This document shows positions 9,601 to 20,200 of a DNA stretch of 64,000 bases, piece by piece; position 1 is the first letter of the stretch, and every line of letters begins with the position of its first letter. This DNA is from Blastomyces gilchristii SLH14081 (taxonomy: Eukaryota; Ascomycota; Eurotiomycetes; Onygenales; Ajellomycetaceae), in assembly GCF_000003855.2 (NCBI RefSeq), contig NW_003101676.1, positions 442,673-506,672 of the forward strand. The letters run 5' to 3'. The position numbers were made by a program, and so were the translations under genes. The notes under the pieces were generated by a model that worked only from the letters and a program-made list of their open reading frames with translations, was not told where the DNA came from and did no database searches.

Positions 9601-12100
9601 TGCAGCTAGAGCGGCTTCACAGATGCTGTAAATAGAATAGATATGATGATTTATTTCCACAGCATAGAAGTGTTGATTATATTCATCAATTATCTCAAAA
9701 TCAATGATGTGATCATTCTTATCTCAGAGAAGTTCAAAGTCAAATCCTTTATTAACAAGTAAGCTGAAGCTTAAGAGATTTCAGAAGACTGCTGATAAGT
9801 AGTGAACATTCTGCAGATTCAATTTCATTTTATTTATATAAATAGAGATCTCATCAATATCAGTAGATGTGATTAGCTTATCATTAATTTCTTCTACAGA
9901 GTCAAGTTCTTCTCTGTTATCTGAAGTGTATATGTATTTGAAGACACTTCTATCAGATGTCATAGTGTAGAAAGTCACAGTGTTCAAGTATTATAGAAAA
10001 TCTCTACAGACTGTAGTGACAGATAGAGCTTTTGCAGTAGATGTAAAGCTGAAGTTCTTTTCACTGATAGAGAATGTTGAGTTCTTTTCAGCATAGTATT
10101 TAATCATGAAATAATTAATTCTTTAATATTCTGATGATTGATCTTTTCAGTTCTTAAGAAAGTAATCAGTCTCATCATGTTCATGACAGGTGTAATACTT
10201 ATACTTTATCACTGTGTTGAATGTGTTTTTGCAGTGAAGATTAGATGTATTTCTTTCTCTGTCATGATTGATTTGCTGTGATCTGAGCTTGATTGTCTCA
10301 GTAAGTTCTGCTTTGTTATCATCATTCTTGTTCTTCTTCTTTTTCTTATTCTTTTCAGCTTCTTTTGCTGATATTCTCTTTTTATTATCATTTGATCTGA
10401 CAACTGTCTTGTAGCAGATGAGATCATTAATGAGATCATTAAGATTGATTTTAGAAACAGATGTCTTTGAGATTTCTTAACAAAGATTCTTAAGATAGAT
10501 TTGAATGAATGATTGTATATAAGTCTTCAGATCATGTATGAATTGTTGAGTGAGAAAGTCTTTGAATATTGATCAGTTATATGTATTAATGTTGTTTATT
10601 ATCATCTATCAGTGCTTTGTATACAGTGTAACATCATTTTCATAATCAGTAATTAATATAGTGATGATCTTGTCATATAATTTGAATTGAGAATCTGCTC
10701 GGTGCATTTGATATTTCAATTCAACTGCTTATTATAGTACAGTGACTCATCTCATTCTGATGACATCATTATTATCAGCCTGATTGAGTTTGAATTGAGT
10801 AAGTGTTTACAGCTCAGTCTTCATTGAGTTTTATATATACTCTCATAATTAGCTTTCTTTATATCACTAGATTTTTAAATCATCACTTATAAGCTGAGTA
10901 TTCAGAGAAAGCTCTTCATCTGCAAGAATGAGAGACATCTCAATTAAAACTGCTTTTGATTCAATTTCACAGTATCAGATATTATAGTCTTTCAGCTCTG
11001 AGAGTGTTGTAATAATCTTTATTTCAATATAACTGTAATTATTCTTGAATTCACAGAACTTATCTGTTCTGATGACTGAGTTCATGACTGTGATAAGTAG
11101 ACTGACCGTCTGACCGTGTCTGAGACCAGGATCAGATTTTTTGATAGTCTCATTATCAATTTGACTGATCTCATTACACAGTTTTAACATTAAATAGTAG
11201 TTTCATACTGTCTCAGTGAGACTTACTGTCTACTCTTATCACATTTTTCAAATAAGACCATGATTTTCACTTCTCAATTTAAATTATTTTTATTGCTTTA
11301 AATGACTTTAAATCTCATTTGAGTGTTACCAAAAAGTGTTACTTTTTAAAAATTTAAAAATAGTCTAAAAAAAACCTTAAAATGTCTAAAAATAGTAACT
11401 TTATGCCAAGAATGAAACTAAATGAAAGCAAATGAGATCACTTTCTCATTTTTTTCAAGTCATGGTTTCATTTTAAGATCTGATATATAGTCACTTTACA
11501 TGTTTTTTTGATAGCCAGTCTCAGCGGGATTCACGTCAAGAAATGTATGAGATCAGATCAAATGAGATCAAATATGAAATTCATGATTCTGTCGGCCAGT
11601 CTAGTGATAAGATTGAGATTTATTCTCTACTTCTGTAATTATTATTCACAGATGATTTTTACTACATTCACTTCTGAGAACTCTGTCTCTTATAGATGAG
11701 TAAAGCATGTTAACATTTCAGTGATCTTATTAGTGAGACTATCTTGAATGAGTGTAGAGTGTTCTATTAAGAGAAGATCTTCTCTTTATCTTAAACTTAT
11801 GTTATAGTCTGTATTCATTTCAGTTCAAACTTTCTGAGCTGTTTAAGATGATGATTGCAGCTTAAGCAGCTCTTGTTCAGAGATATTGTGTGAATATATT
11901 GACTATGTTGAATATCTTCTATTCATATGAGAATACAGAGATTGCTTGCAGACTTGTTATAAAAGTCTGTAGCAGGTTAATTAATTTTAAAATCAACAAT
12001 TCTTTTCAATCTGTTATAAGCAGCTGCAGAACCACTAATACAGTGTTTCAGAATATAATTAGGTCTTTTTAATTTTTAAGAGTATAAAGTGTAAGAATAT
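6690..12100 (-). pseudogene. C1 gag-pol, Ty1/copia type, degraded
   Basis: Minus strand, 5' to 3': gag from about 12.1 kb; a CCHC knuckle at 10206-10162 whose first two Cys and last Cys now read Tyr (YKYYTCHEHDETDY); integrase about 9.6-8.7 kb with CEICKLVKAKKKIS and YRYLLLIVDD, still quite readable; RT about 8.2-7.3 kb, where the YVDD box reads YVNN (7645-7634), followed by MKDLRPVNHYLSMKIE; RNase H 7048-6707 with EAEYISASE and HHIDIKHH. This is the copia order (integrase before RT). Scattered TAA/TGA/TAG codons, many where Trp or Gln is expected, and the lost catalytic Asp pair make it inactive. MITE-3 interrupts the gag region. It would have encoded a capsid, protease, integrase and reverse transcriptase for cytoplasmic particle assembly and nuclear integration. 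Confidence 0.88.
11098..11603 (+). mobile_element. MITE-3 (506 bp, perfect TSD GTGATAAG)
   Basis: Full-length copy inside the copia C1 gag region. Identical 8-bp duplications at 11090-11097 and 11604-11611. Confidence 0.92.
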
Positions 12101-12142
12101 AACAAATTAGAGTGAATTCTTATATGCAAAAGAAACATAATC

Positions 12143-12289
12143 TGATAAAGATGATATAATAGAGTAGTTAATTGTATTATTGAGATCTATCTATTGTGCG
12201 GTCTTTTATGTGTGTAGGTGTTTGCCAAGCGATCGGCGTACACCTCGCTTAGGCGGAAGCGGTCGGCCCGTAGAGAGAGAAATCCGACA
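12143..12289 (-). repeat. C1 5' LTR (147 bp, CpG-rich)
   Basis: Retains many CpG sites (GCGATCGGCG, GGCGGAAGCGGTCGG) lost from the 3' LTR, so decay of the pair is asymmetric. Bounded on the right by TSD copy TATAG. Confidence 0.92.
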
Positions 12290-12299
12290 TATAGCTGTT

Positions 12300-15285
12300 T
12301 TAACAGACTATATCTGATCAACTTTCTCTTCATATTCAGATATTTCTGAATTTAGCTATTTTCTTATAGCTGCTTGAGTTTCTGATAGAAAGTCTATTAA
12401 GTATTTAATTTCTGACTCAGTTGAGAATAAGAATCTTATATTTAATTGATTTAGATTATACTTCTCTTTTAAACTGACTCTGAGACTATTGTATAATACA
12501 CAGTGTATTACAATATGCTCAGAATTCTTATTTGCATTGCAGAATGAGCATTCTATTGAATTAAACCTATTATCAAATCTTTGTATATAAGATTTGAAAT
12601 AGTCATGTTCTAGTTTGAGCTGTATTATAGATGAGAATATTTTCTTTTTACATTTAATTGAACAAGATTTTCACTTGAGTTTTGTTTCAAATCTTGAATA
12701 ATGTATACTCTTCTTTTATTTCTGCCAGCTTTCATTTCACTTGTCTAAACAAGATTCATTTATCTTTCTCTTTATAAAAGACCAGGACACAATTTTTTGA
12801 ATAGATTTGCTTAATTCTGAACCCTTTTTTGCAGCTGAATCAGCCAATTCATTGCCATGAATGTTCATATGAGCAGGAACTCAGTGCAGATGAATTATCA
12901 GCTTTGATGTTCTTCTCTTTTAAATTTTCAAAACAGAGTTTAAAATCAGTTCAAGATTCATTTGATTATTATGAATCTGTTAATCTCTCTCTTTAAAAGA
13001 GTTGAATATAGTTTTTTCTCATTGAATCTAGAAAAGAAATGAATTAACTCAGTTTTATTCATATTAAATTGAATATAATTGATATCTGCTCTAACAAAGA
13101 TTTTCTTTACTGCTGTTTCAATCACTTCTAAATTCTCTTTAATTATTTTTAAGCTGTAGACTAGATTAATATCATTCACATAACTTGAAGATTGCACTAT
13201 TTGTGTATCTCTATTCTTGCATAGATATGCAGTGTATATTGCAAATAAAATGATTGAGATTGAGAATTCTTACAGTACTTCTATTTTTATCTTAGTCTTG
13301 TCTTATTTCATTTCATCAAAGAATAGTTATATGATTCTTTTAGATATAAAACAGTTAACTCATTTTATTAGAAAAAGTGGCAGTTTTAACATCTTCAAAG
13401 TCTGAATTAACTTTGACATTGAAACATGATCAAATGCTTCTTTTATAGTAATAAAAACTGCAGTTGAGATCAGATCTTCATGCTTTACTATTTGAATGTT
13501 ATGAATAACTGAGAGAACAGTGTTAATTACAGAGTATTGTTTTCTATCTTCTATTTATTCACTGAATAGAAGAGAATTATTAATAGAGCTTATAAAAGAT
13601 AGTTAAGTAGCTATTATCTTTTCTAAAACCTTTTCTAGACAGTTCAATAGAGATATTATTCTATATAACTTAGAAATTGAAGTTTTTCTATTAAATTTTA
13701 TAAGAATCACTTCAGTGACTTCTCTTCAGCATTCAGAATAATATTCATTTTTCAAGAAATTGAAAAAGAGCTTAAAATATTCATTCTTTAAGTAGAAGTA
13801 TATATTTTGAATAATCAAGTGATTGATTGAATCAGGTCCTGCAGTAGTTTTAACTGAACTTGAGAAGATAGCTGACTTTAATTCATCTTATGTAAGCTCA
13901 GGTCATTCTCAGTCATTTTCATCAATATAGTTATAAAGTGATATATTCTCTTTGTCTTTCTCTGAATCTGATGAGTTTTGAAAGAGAATTCTTATAAAAG
14001 CTTGATATTTTATCTCAGAAGAATTTGCTATATATAATTCATTCTGAAACTCATATTCTAAGACTGCAAGTTTTACTACACTTCTTATTTTAGTATAGTT
14101 GAATGCTTTAAAAACATTCTTTTCTTATACTTCTTCAAGAAATTTGTTTCAGTAGTCTGTTTTAGCTCTTTTCATATCTGAAAAATATTCATTTCTAACA
14201 GCTTTGAACTCTTTATTAGATATTATATTATTATTTCAATCTCTTCTAGCAGTAGCTAATTATTTTCTTTTAGATATGATATTCTTATTTCATCAAGATT
14301 TAAAATACTCAGAAGACTTTCTCTTTGAAATATTATTTCTAACACTTATTAAAATAATAGATGTAATAAGCTTTACTCTATTCTTAAGCATTTCATTTCA
14401 GATATCTTGACCAGGATTTCAATATAACTCACTCTGCTTTTCAGATTTTAATAGTTTTATACTTTCTTCAACTGCTTTTCAATCAGCTTTTTCAAAGTTA
14501 AACTGATTAGAGAGAAGAGGGTTTTCACTTATTTATTTTTCACTTAGTTTAATATTAAATTGAATAATCTCATGATCTGATTCTGATGTCTCATTTGAAT
14601 TAATAAATCAGTTTACAAGTCTTTTTTCAATTAGATTTTGTCACATGAAGATTAAATCTATAATAGATCTCTGTTTCATATCTTTTCTAAAGAATGTTTG
14701 TTAATCAGACTTGTTAATCAGATCTATTGAATGCTCAAAGATGTATTCAATCAGATTATCTGCTCTTACTGCTCTTTTACATTCTGAATTTCATTAGAAA
14801 TAATGTGCATTGAAATCTTCTACAATTATAGAGTTTCTTAATCAAGTTATATTCAGAAATTCTCTATTAATTGTTCAGATATTGTTATTTTTCTTCAATA
14901 TCTTTTTATTATAGGTATTTATGAGCTGTATAATATCAAACTTATTCTCTTTATCTATAATATCATTCACCAGAATATCAGGGTCAGACATGATATCAAA
15001 TCTTAGATTAGATTGATATCTTGATCTTTTTCTTTCATAGATCACTACTCTTGACTTTATCTCAGACTTTTGAGATAGAAAGCAGTTGTAGCTTGAATGA
15101 GAAATGATGTATTTTTACTCAGCATTAAAATTCAGTTTCTCAAGTAGTATAAAATTAACTTTTTATCCAAATGTAATTTGAAGATAAGAATAAATAGAAT
15201 TTGAGTTTCTATTCACATCATTTTGAATAAATGTGATTTTTGAAGAGTTTTTAAACTTTTTTTGTTGTTTTTGTTGTATATTCAT
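12300..15285 (-). pseudogene. LINE ORF2: endonuclease, reverse transcriptase, RNase H, degraded
   Basis: Starts at ATG 15285-15283. Apurinic-type endonuclease region to about 14.5 kb, with VEDFNAHYF (the GDFNAHH motif, Gly changed). RT about 13.95-13.0 kb: AGPDSINHLI, EDRKQYSVINTV, ISIILFAIYTAYL, and SYVNDINLVY at about 13185-13156, where the xxDD box has one Asp changed to Asn. RNase H about 12.95-12.7 kb with VPAHMNIHGNELADSAAKKG. A C-terminal CCHC finger (CNANKNSEHIVIHC) lies near 12.5 kb. Domain order is that of Tad1/I-like LINEs, which prime reverse transcription at a nicked chromosomal target. Several in-frame stops, mainly at Trp or Gln positions; not functional. Confidence 0.85.
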
Positions 15286-15299
15286 ACTAAAAGAGAGTA

Positions 15300-16932
15300 G
15301 AGAATGAGTAGAATCTAATCACTATTATCAGATAGTAGATTATAACTATTTTGAAAAGTAGAAATCTCAACTGCTTGTATTATATCTAGTTTATCATCAG
15401 AGTTATTTCTCAATTCTCTAATCTTAACAGAAGTTTAAAGATTCAAATTCTATTTACATTTAACTGAAGAATTGAAGTTTGAAGATTTAAATAGTTAAGA
15501 GTTTCTTCTTTTAAATCTTACAGTTGTAGATTTACTGACTTGACTATTCTCTTCAGTTTTAGATTGACTTTGAGCTTCATCTTTTCTTCAGTTCTTTTGA
15601 GTTCTTGAAGTAAATATACATTCTTTTAAGCTAGATACATGTTTTTCTTTACAATTAGAGCATTTAAGCAGAGTGTATTAATGTATTTCATCTCTTTTTA
15701 AGCATGTTTTATATTTATACTTACTAGTTTTGTGATCTCTAGCACAGAATACACATTTTGAGTCTCTAAAATAAGAGATTACAAAGTGTTCATATCTTTG
15801 ACAGTTTCAACACTGTGTTTGAGCTTTGAAATTCATTCTTAAGTCTTTGTATTCATGAACTCTCATTTTCAAATCTGCTACTCTTACTTCAGAGATCTTT
15901 GATTATTTAAATGTCTTTATATATATTAGAACAGAGGCATTTCTTTTACTTTATCTGAACTCAATTGAATTTAGTTATACAGACTGTTTTCTCAGTTGAA
16001 TAGAGTTGTATTCTTCTACTTCATTTTTAAGAAGTAGCATTTCTTCTTCACAGTAAAAAATTTCAACTGAAATATTATGAAAAATGAATTTATCTCACTT
16101 TTCATCTCTCTCAGATAGAATTATTGTGTTTAACAAAGATTCTACTGCTGATTTTCAGAGATTCTCATTCTGAATAAGGGATTCTGCACTAAATACCGGC
16201 ATTGTAGTCAGAATGATGAAGTTTTCAAAGAAGAATGACTCAATTGAAGCTATAACTGATTTTTGAACTTTAATATCAGTTATTAACTGAGAAAAGCACT
16301 GCTGATTAATTTCATTTCTAATTCTAAAAATGAGATTTGAGTTTAGCTTGTTTCTCTGTAAGATGTCCTGATTTGAGACTTTGAGAATAAGTCTTCTATT
16401 TCTGAAGATTTGAAAGTTTTTCTCTTTTTGCATTTTTTTGTTCTACTTTTCTATGAATAGAAGTATGAGCAGTATTCTTCTCAGTTTTCTCAGGATTTTG
16501 AGCAGGTTTTGAGATAGCAGATTTAGAGACTGCAGATTTAGAGATGGTAGATTCAGCTGTTTAAGTATATGTTTTCTTCTGATTTAAAGAAGAAGAAGAA
16601 GAAGTAGAAAAAGAAGAAGAGCAAAGTGAAGAGTCAGTAATTGTACTAGGAATTTTCAATGTTTTTTGAACTGAGTTTGAAATTCCAAGTTTGAACTTGA
16701 TCATCTTCTGTAGTTGTCTAGCCTGAGTATGAAGAATTAACAGAACTTCTTCATTTATCTCATTCAGACACTGCTTTTCAAGAATCTTGCTTGCTTTTTC
16801 AAGTTTCTATATTTCAAGCTCTTGTTATTTCTTTATTTCTTCTTTCTTTCTTCTCTTCAGAATTTCAATCTCAGAAATAGCATTTGAGAAAGCATCTTTT
16901 TCCACATCAACTGAGTGTATTTTTGAACTCAT
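15300..16932 (-). pseudogene. LINE ORF1: nucleic-acid-binding protein, degraded
   Basis: ATG at 16932-16930, beginning MSSKIHSVDVEKDAFSNAIS, followed by a Lys/Glu-rich, probably coiled segment and a Ser-rich stretch. A conserved middle around 16433-16155 includes RRLILKVSNQ and NFIILTTMP. Near 15.85-15.62 kb are three Cys/His clusters (CQRYEHFVISY, CVFCARDHKTSKY, CSNCKEKHVSSLKEC), the triple CCHC layout of LINE ORF1 proteins, with several Cys now Tyr. It would coat LINE RNA. Some in-frame stops are present. Confidence 0.8.
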
Positions 16933-16943
16933 TATTCTCACTC

Positions 16944-17075
16944 AATGAAAAGTTGATCAGACTGTTTTAACTGAGAGATTTGTTACACTCTTTTGAATTG
17001 AAAAGTTGATCAGACTGTTTCAATTAAGAGAATTCTAAGTCTGATTTCAATTGAAAAGTTGATCAGACTATTTCA
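16944..17075 (-). repeat. 53-bp tandem repeat in the LINE 5' UTR
   Basis: The block TGAAAAGTTGATCAGACT recurs with a period of 53 bp at about 16944, 16997 and 17050, just upstream (minus strand) of the ORF1 start at 16932. Tandem 5' UTR units often carry LINE promoters; that role is inferred here. Confidence 0.65.
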
Positions 17076-17808
17076 AAAGAAGAATAAAAGACTTTTGTGT
17101 ATAAAACACCTGATTTTTTTCACACTAGTTCAGTAACTAGATTAGATTTTTGAAGAGAATCTAATAAAGTAAAATTAATTGTTGAGATAAATTAATAAAA
17201 TCTTTACAATCTCTTTCTTGAGATACAGTGAGAAACAGTATGATATTAATTGATAATAAATCAGATGATATAACAGTTTTTAAGAGAAAAACTAACAAAA
17301 AATAAATCAATTTTTTGCAGAGAAATTGATTAAAACTATTCAATTTTATTCTAAATTATTCAATTCTTCTCACACAACAACTGTGCAACTCAAGTCAGTT
17401 AATAAAGAGTGTAAAAAACAATTAAGTATTAATGAAAGCTCTTCAGTCACTGAAAAAGTAATTCTTACTTAAAAGAATGTGAAATTATGACAGAAAATAA
17501 CTCTGTTTTTAATTCTCTGTAAGAATATTGTATAAAACTCAGAGAAAAACATCTTACTTTTTCAAGAGAAGTAAAAAACTACTTCTAAGATCTTTTTTTT
17601 TTTGCATTAACTGCTGCAGAATCATGAGATAGAAACTGCTAAGATATGCACTACTGTATACTCTCTATCAAGACTTTCTCTCTTTAGAGTCTTGATATTA
17701 TAGAGAATATAAGTCTGTTTCTATATAATAATATAAATATTGTCAGCAGGATATAGAGGAACTGGTTATTTATATCTCAAAATAGAAGACTTTGTCAATA
17801 ATTATATT
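17076..17808. other. AT-rich stretch between LINE and gypsy G5
   Basis: May contain the rest of the LINE 5' end or older target DNA. No domain, repeat or RNA gene recognised. The last five bases, ATATT, are the left TSD copy of G5. Confidence 0.5.
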
Positions 17809-18341
17809 TATAACATGACAGAACCGAAGCAGTGACTAGTCAGCAGTGTTACATAGAGATAGTTGTTTAAGAAGCTGTATAAGTGAGCTTAACTATCTTG
17901 CTTAAATAGTGAGCTTGTAGGCTACAGAGTTATTATAAGAATTTCACAGATATAATACTTAGTATACTAAGAATATTATATAAGAAACACAGTAACTCTT
18001 ATATATATTTCAGTAGAAGAAAAATGAATCACTGACTTCTTTGATAAAAAGTCAGTATCTAACTGTTTTATATAGATAATGAGTGAATACTCTTCTCTCA
18101 TTTCATAAGCAAGAATAGCTGAAGTAATACCTTAGCAGTGTCTCACTATTAAGAAAGAGTAATCTGCTGATCTTGTATAGAAGCAGAGTTCTTATATTTA
18201 TTAATCAGCTCTTTCTATGATATATCTGAATAATATTATTCAGTGATTAAAAAGCAGTTCAGATAGAATGAAATTATCTGTATGAAAGTAATAAGCTGTA
18301 TAAAACTGTAATAAGATCTTGATACAGCTGAGAGTATGATA
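17809..18341 (-). repeat. G5 3' LTR (533 bp)
   Basis: Fully AT-shifted copy; aligns with 25077-25609. The stretch at 18237-18341 has lost nearly all CpG present in the partner. Confidence 0.9.
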
Positions 18342-20200
18342 ATATTCTTCTCTTTAAGAGTATAGTTCTGATGCTCTCAAGATTACTGAATTAGAAGTTA
18401 TCTTTATTATATAGTAATAATTATTAACTGATTAACAGTGTATATACTGTGTATAATATAAAGAAATAGATGAGTTTTTCTGCTAACTGTGTAGATCTTT
18501 CTTTTCTCATCTTCATTCAAATTAAATATATAATAAGTGAGTTTCTTATATATTGATTTAAAATATGAAAAATATAGTTAATAAGAGACTTACAGATCAC
18601 TCATTATATTCTATTCTATATATGAAATTCTCTGCAAAAGTAATACATTTTAGAAACAAAGCTAACAGTAGTAATAGAATTTTTTGAAAAGATTCTTTTT
18701 CTCTTTATAACATAATTTTCTCTTTCTCTTCATCTTTAATAGTAAGTATATGAGAGCATTGTTCTTGTAAGATAATAAGAGATGTATTCTGACATTTTCT
18801 AGTGATTAAATGTCTTCATGATGCAGCTGCGGTCTTCATGACTGTCAAGAAAGCCAGGTTGAAGGTGAAGACAGTGATGTCAATGAGCTGTGAAAGTACT
18901 GCTCTCATTACTATAACTTCTTCTTCTTCTGCATTTCTTGCAGCTATAGTGATAGCAGTCATATCTTGCAGTGAGATGTCATCTCTTCTGTCAGTCAGTT
19001 CATCTGTGTTCAGTTCTTTCTCTGTCTCTCTTATCACTGTTGTGACATCATTCTCTCTCTCAGTTAATACAGTGATGTATGACTCTGTGTGATCATTCAG
19101 AGAGAATCTCAGAGAGAGTTTGATTCTGAGAATAGTAACTTTAAGAAGCTTAATCTATAGTTTCTCTTTCACAGCATGTCTGAGCCCTGCTCAGAATACT
19201 GCTAAGTTGAGTCTGCAGAGTTCTGTAATTTCTTTATCTTCTCTCTATAAGAAGACTTCAGTGCAGTCTTTAATCAGTACTATTACTTATCTATACTGTA
19301 CTAAGCAGCTGAAGAAGAGAAAGATTTTATATATCTATCTCTTCTCTTACTTCTATTATTTTTATTATATCTGTAATAATAACTTCTATCTTTCTGTAAG
19401 TATTATTTACTCTATAAGAAGATATTATATCAGTTCTGATCAGAAGCTCAGATGCTTAAGCAGTATAGAGTAAGAATTTCAGAGCTCTAAGTATTAATAG
19501 ATTCTATTAAGACTGAAAAGATCTCTCTTACTCATCTATAAAAGAAGATAAAAGCATGAATCTCTGAGATGAAAAAACACCTCAGAATAACTAATCTTAA
19601 GAAGAGATTAACTAATACTGTTATTAAAAGTATTACAGAGATTAATCACTGATTGAAGAGAATCTCATTTCAATTAAAATAGATAACTGAGATACTTTAT
19701 AAGTTAATAAGTTAATACTTTCAGTATCTCTTATACTCTTCTACAGTATGCTTCTCTACAGCACTGCAGCACTAACTTCTTAATAGATAAAGATAGTAAT
19801 ACTGAAGACTTTAATAGTGAAGAATGAGTTTAATAAGAGTATAATTATTAATAAGTAAGATCTGATCTCTTCTTTTACTTTTTCAGTAAGCTGCAGCCTC
19901 ATTAGAATAGCAGCAGCTTATAAGTCAATAATATTAATCTTTTTATTGATTTTAAATATTTCTTTTCTCTAATCACTTCAGGAATTTTACACTTGTATAA
20001 TCTTATTAAACTTTTAAAAACTCTTTGAGAGAAAATAGAAGAAGAGTGTTACAGAGTTTATAAAATACTAACTTATTACTGTAAGATTATCTCTAAAAAA
20101 CTCTTTAAGAAAAATAAGAAGTCTTAAGTAGTATTTCTTACTCAATATCTTTGATATATAACAGAGTAATCTCTACTAGCTGTCTTATAGCTTACAATCT
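18342..20200 (-). other. G5 region between chromodomain and 3' LTR
   Basis: About 1.8 kb downstream of the pol C-terminus, unusually long for a 3' UTR. It holds a minus-strand open frame at about 19155-18816 (about 112 codons), acidic and without Trp, with MIRETEKELNTDELTDRRDD and IAARNAEEEEVIVMRAVLSQ. This stretch is less AT-rich than its surroundings. I do not recognise it; it could be a tail of the polyprotein, an extra ORF or captured DNA. Overlapping plus-strand frames (18802-19092, 19120-19473) look like shadows. Confidence 0.4.

Larger units (their letters stand above)
6299..12289 (-). mobile_element. Copia element C1 (complete, 147-bp LTRs, TSD TATAG)
   Basis: Two 147-bp LTRs bound a minus-strand Ty1/copia element, with perfect 5-bp duplications TATAG at 6294-6298 and 12290-12294. 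On its own strand the LTR runs TGTCGGA...TTTATCA. A purine run AAGAGAGA precedes the 3' LTR (polypurine tract). GATTATGTT directly follows the 5' LTR (plus 12134-12142) and is shared with copia C2. Contains MITE-3 at 11098-11603. Net length without the MITE and its TSD is about 5.5 kb. Inserted in the 3' end of the LINE. Confidence 0.92.
5921..17075 (-). mobile_element. Tad-like LINE (non-LTR retrotransposon), split by copia C1
   Basis: Read on the minus strand: 5' UTR with 53-bp tandem repeats (about 17075-16944), ORF1 (16932 to about 15300), ORF2 (15285 to about 12300), then, beyond the copia insertion 6299-12289, a 3' UTR of about 375 bp ending in (AAT)n at 5953-5921. The copia TSD TATAG shows that 6298 and 12290 were adjacent before that insertion, which ties the 3' UTR to the ORFs. 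Domain order (CCHC gag-like ORF1; endonuclease, RT, RNase H, C-terminal zinc finger in ORF2) fits the Tad1/I-like fungal LINEs. Many stops; inactive. The 5' limit is uncertain and no LINE TSD was found. Confidence 0.8.

Noticed and set aside
16944..17075. CRISPR-like array
   Set aside because: Only three units, a eukaryotic context, and a position in a LINE 5' UTR.
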